DNA of 6,610 nucleotides from an uncultured Hyphomicrobiales bacterium. GTDB lineage: Bacteria; Pseudomonadota; Alphaproteobacteria; Rhizobiales; Beijerinckiaceae. The DNA lies in assembly GCA_903916165.1 (NCBI GenBank), contig CAIWVR010000242.1:1-6610 (forward strand). The letters run 5' to 3'. This document shows positions 5,489 through 6,610 of this stretch, piece by piece. Within the stretch, counting starts at the first letter, position 1. Each line of letters opens with the position of its first letter. Position numbers and translations under genes: made by a program. Below the pieces are notes generated by a model that ran no database searches, was not told the DNA's origin, and saw only the letters and a program-made list of their open reading frames with translations.

Positions 5489-6325
5489 ATGAAAGCGCAG
5501 ACAATGACGCAACACAGCGGCGTGCTCGCGGCACCTGAAGAGGCACCGCAGCTGAAGCGCGAATTTCCGAAATGGGCGATCACCTGCCTGTCGATCACCT
5601 TCGTCATCCTCGCCTGGGAAGTCTTCGGCCGCGACATCAACCCGGTGTTCGGCTCCTATCCGTCGGCAATTGCCGTCGCCTTCTGGGAACTCGTCAGGAG
5701 CGGACAATTATTGTCCGCCCTCGCGCAGAGCATGCAAGCCTTTGTTGTCGGGTATGGCCTTGCGGTCATCGTCGGCGTGCCGCTTGGCTTGTTGATCGGA
5801 CGCTCGCGCGTGCTGGAAGCAGCGATCGGCGTGTTCATCACCGGCGCCTATGCCATGCCGCTGGTCGCGCTTGTGCCCTTGCTGGTGCTGTGGATGGGAC
5901 TTGGCTTCACGGTGAAAGCCTGCGTCGTATTCCTGATGGCGGTGTTTCCCATCGTCATCAACACCTGGCTTGGCGTGCGCGCGGTGCCGAAAACCCTGAT
6001 CGAGGTCGGCAAGAGCTTCGTCGCCTCCGATTTCACCATTCTGCGCCGCATCGTGCTGCCAGCCACGATTCCTTACATCATGGCGGCCATCAAGCTGGCG
6101 GTGGGCCGTGGCGTGGTGGCCATGGTCATCGCCGAATTCTTCACGGCGATTTCGGGGCTTGGCGCGATCATCATCAACGCGGCCAATGCTTTTGACACGG
6201 CGCGGATGTTCGTGCCCGTGATCGTGCTGATGGTGCTGGCGACGGCGCTGAATTCTTTCGTGGGTTTTGTCGAGCGCAAGGTCGCGCCCTGGCAAAGCGA
6301 AATTTCCGGTCGAGACGAGGGCTGA
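5489..6325 (+). CDS. ABC transporter permease (SsuC/TauC type)
   Basis: A 278-residue inner-membrane permease of the BPD-type family. About 28 polar N-terminal residues precede roughly six membrane segments, near 29-46, 84-104, 112-135, 138-158, 194-214 and 240-262. The cytoplasmic EAA loop that docks on the ATPase is at about 172-191, from EVGKSF to RRIVLP. The following AAIKLAVGRGVVAMVIAEF and SGLGAIIINAANAF are typical of SsuC/TauC-like permeases. ATG 5489 is chosen because it lies one base after the ATPase stop, with GAGG (5473-5476) rather far upstream; ATG 5504 is an alternative that loses 5 residues. With the two preceding genes it completes a one-permease importer, which would act as a homodimer. 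Codons 71-77 carry a perfect 19-bp palindrome including a TTA leucine codon, which stands out in this GC-rich gene. Confidence 0.93.
   Translation: MKAQTMTQHSGVLAAPEEAPQLKREFPKWAITCLSITFVILAWEVFGRDINPVFGSYPSAIAVAFWELVRSGQLLSALAQSMQAFVVGYGLAVIVGVPLGLLIGRSRVLEAAIGVFITGAYAMPLVALVPLLVLWMGLGFTVKACVVFLMAVFPIVINTWLGVRAVPKTLIEVGKSFVASDFTILRRIVLPATIPYIMAAIKLAVGRGVVAMVIAEFFTAISGLGAIIINAANAFDTARMFVPVIVLMVLATALNSFVGFVERKVAPWQSEISGRDEG
5700..5718. repeat. 19-bp perfect palindrome inside the permease gene
   Basis: GCGGACAATTATTGTCCGC has 9-bp arms (5700-5708 and 5710-5718) around a single central T at 5709. The core is AT-rich, whereas the surrounding gene is GC-rich, and it includes the codons CAA TTA TTG. 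The shape is that of an operator for a dimeric regulator. I see no second copy in the window. Confidence 0.6.
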
Positions 6326-6327
6326 CC

Positions 6328-6610
6328 ATGTCGAGAAAATACAAGCTTGCGATTCCCGATCTGATCTCGAATTCCTACTTCCCGGCGGCCGCCGCCGTGG
6401 AGCTCGGCTTCTTCAAGAAAGAAGGGCTCGACGTCGATATCGAGCTGATCTTCCCGGTCGACAAATGCTACGCGTCGCTGCGCGATGGCGAGATCGATTT
6501 CGTCGCCGGTTCCGCTCATTCGGCGCTGTCGGCCTTCCCGAACTGGAAGGGTGTGAAGCTGCTCTGTGCGCAGGCGCAGGGCATGTACTGGTTCCTCGTG
6601 ATGCGCTCGG
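6328..6610 (+). CDS. NMT1/THI5-like substrate-binding homologue without signal peptide, 5' end only
   Basis: The first 94 codons of a gene that continues past the window. GAGGG (6317-6321) lies 6 nt before ATG 6328, and the permease stop is only 2 nt upstream, so it belongs to the same operon. The product starts MSRKYKLAIPDLISNSYFP and then shows the family's AAVELGFFKKEGLDVDIELI pattern, ASLRDGEIDFVAGSAHSAL, and WKGVKLLCAQAQGMYWFLV. This is the beginning of the NMT1/THI5-like periplasmic-binding fold. The conserved first strand (YKLAIPD) starts within 10 residues of the N terminus, leaving no room for a signal peptide. The protein should therefore stay in the cytoplasm unless exported another way. 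It could be a second ligand-binding component, a cytoplasmic sensor, or an enzyme built on the fold, as THI5 itself is. The missing C-terminal part would be needed to choose. Confidence 0.82.
   Translation, partial: MSRKYKLAIPDLISNSYFPAAAAVELGFFKKEGLDVDIELIFPVDKCYASLRDGEIDFVAGSAHSALSAFPNWKGVKLLCAQAQGMYWFLVMRS

Noticed and set aside
5708..6295. Minus-strand open frame opposite the permease
   Set aside because: Its His/Arg/Asp-rich product is the reverse complement of hydrophobic codons in the permease and shows no domain.

Overview
The window is a compact, GC-rich stretch with strong G/C bias at third codon positions. All genes lie on the + strand and most junctions are overlaps or gaps of 1-2 nt (GTGA, TGATG, ATGA). 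Base composition, the style of the genes and the protein families point to an alphaproteobacterium, most likely a Hyphomicrobiales (Rhizobiales) soil or plant-associated bacterium. This assignment is by feel, not by a database match.

Layout: (1) positions 1-235 hold the 3' end of a DUF2848-type gene (fumarylacetoacetate-hydrolase-like). (2) 232-939 is a GntR/FCD transcription regulator whose GTG start overlaps the previous stop. (3) 966-2195 is a single-component FAD-dependent aromatic-ring-type monooxygenase. (4) 2195-3559 is an amidase-signature hydrolase with an intact Lys-cisSer-Ser triad. (5) 3560-3697 is the only real intergenic gap. It holds a possible 30-codon ORF, a stem-loop, a weak promoter candidate and the ribosome binding site of the next gene. 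(6) 3698-4678, 4681-5487 and 5489-6325 encode a complete ABC importer of the SsuABC/TauABC/ThiXYZ (NMT1/THI5-like) type: a secreted binding protein, an ATPase and a permease. (7) 6328 to the window end is the start of a second NMT1/THI5-like protein that has no signal peptide.

How the genes may work together (inference): the importer brings in a small organic compound, the flavoprotein oxygenates it, and the amidase and the DUF2848 protein hydrolyse the products. The GntR/FCD regulator would sense the substrate or an intermediate. A flavin monooxygenase next to an amidase is the combination expected for an N-heterocycle or aryl-amide catabolic route, but the substrate cannot be read from the sequence.

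Points worth a second look: a perfect 19-bp palindrome inside the permease gene; the stem-loop and mini-ORF between amidase and binding protein; a Ser at the flavin-site position equivalent to Pro293 of p-hydroxybenzoate hydroxylase; an unusual Val-Val-Gly-Ser oxyanion loop in the amidase; and the signal-less second binding-protein homologue. I see no mobile element, tRNA, rRNA, CRISPR array or clear Rho-independent terminator.
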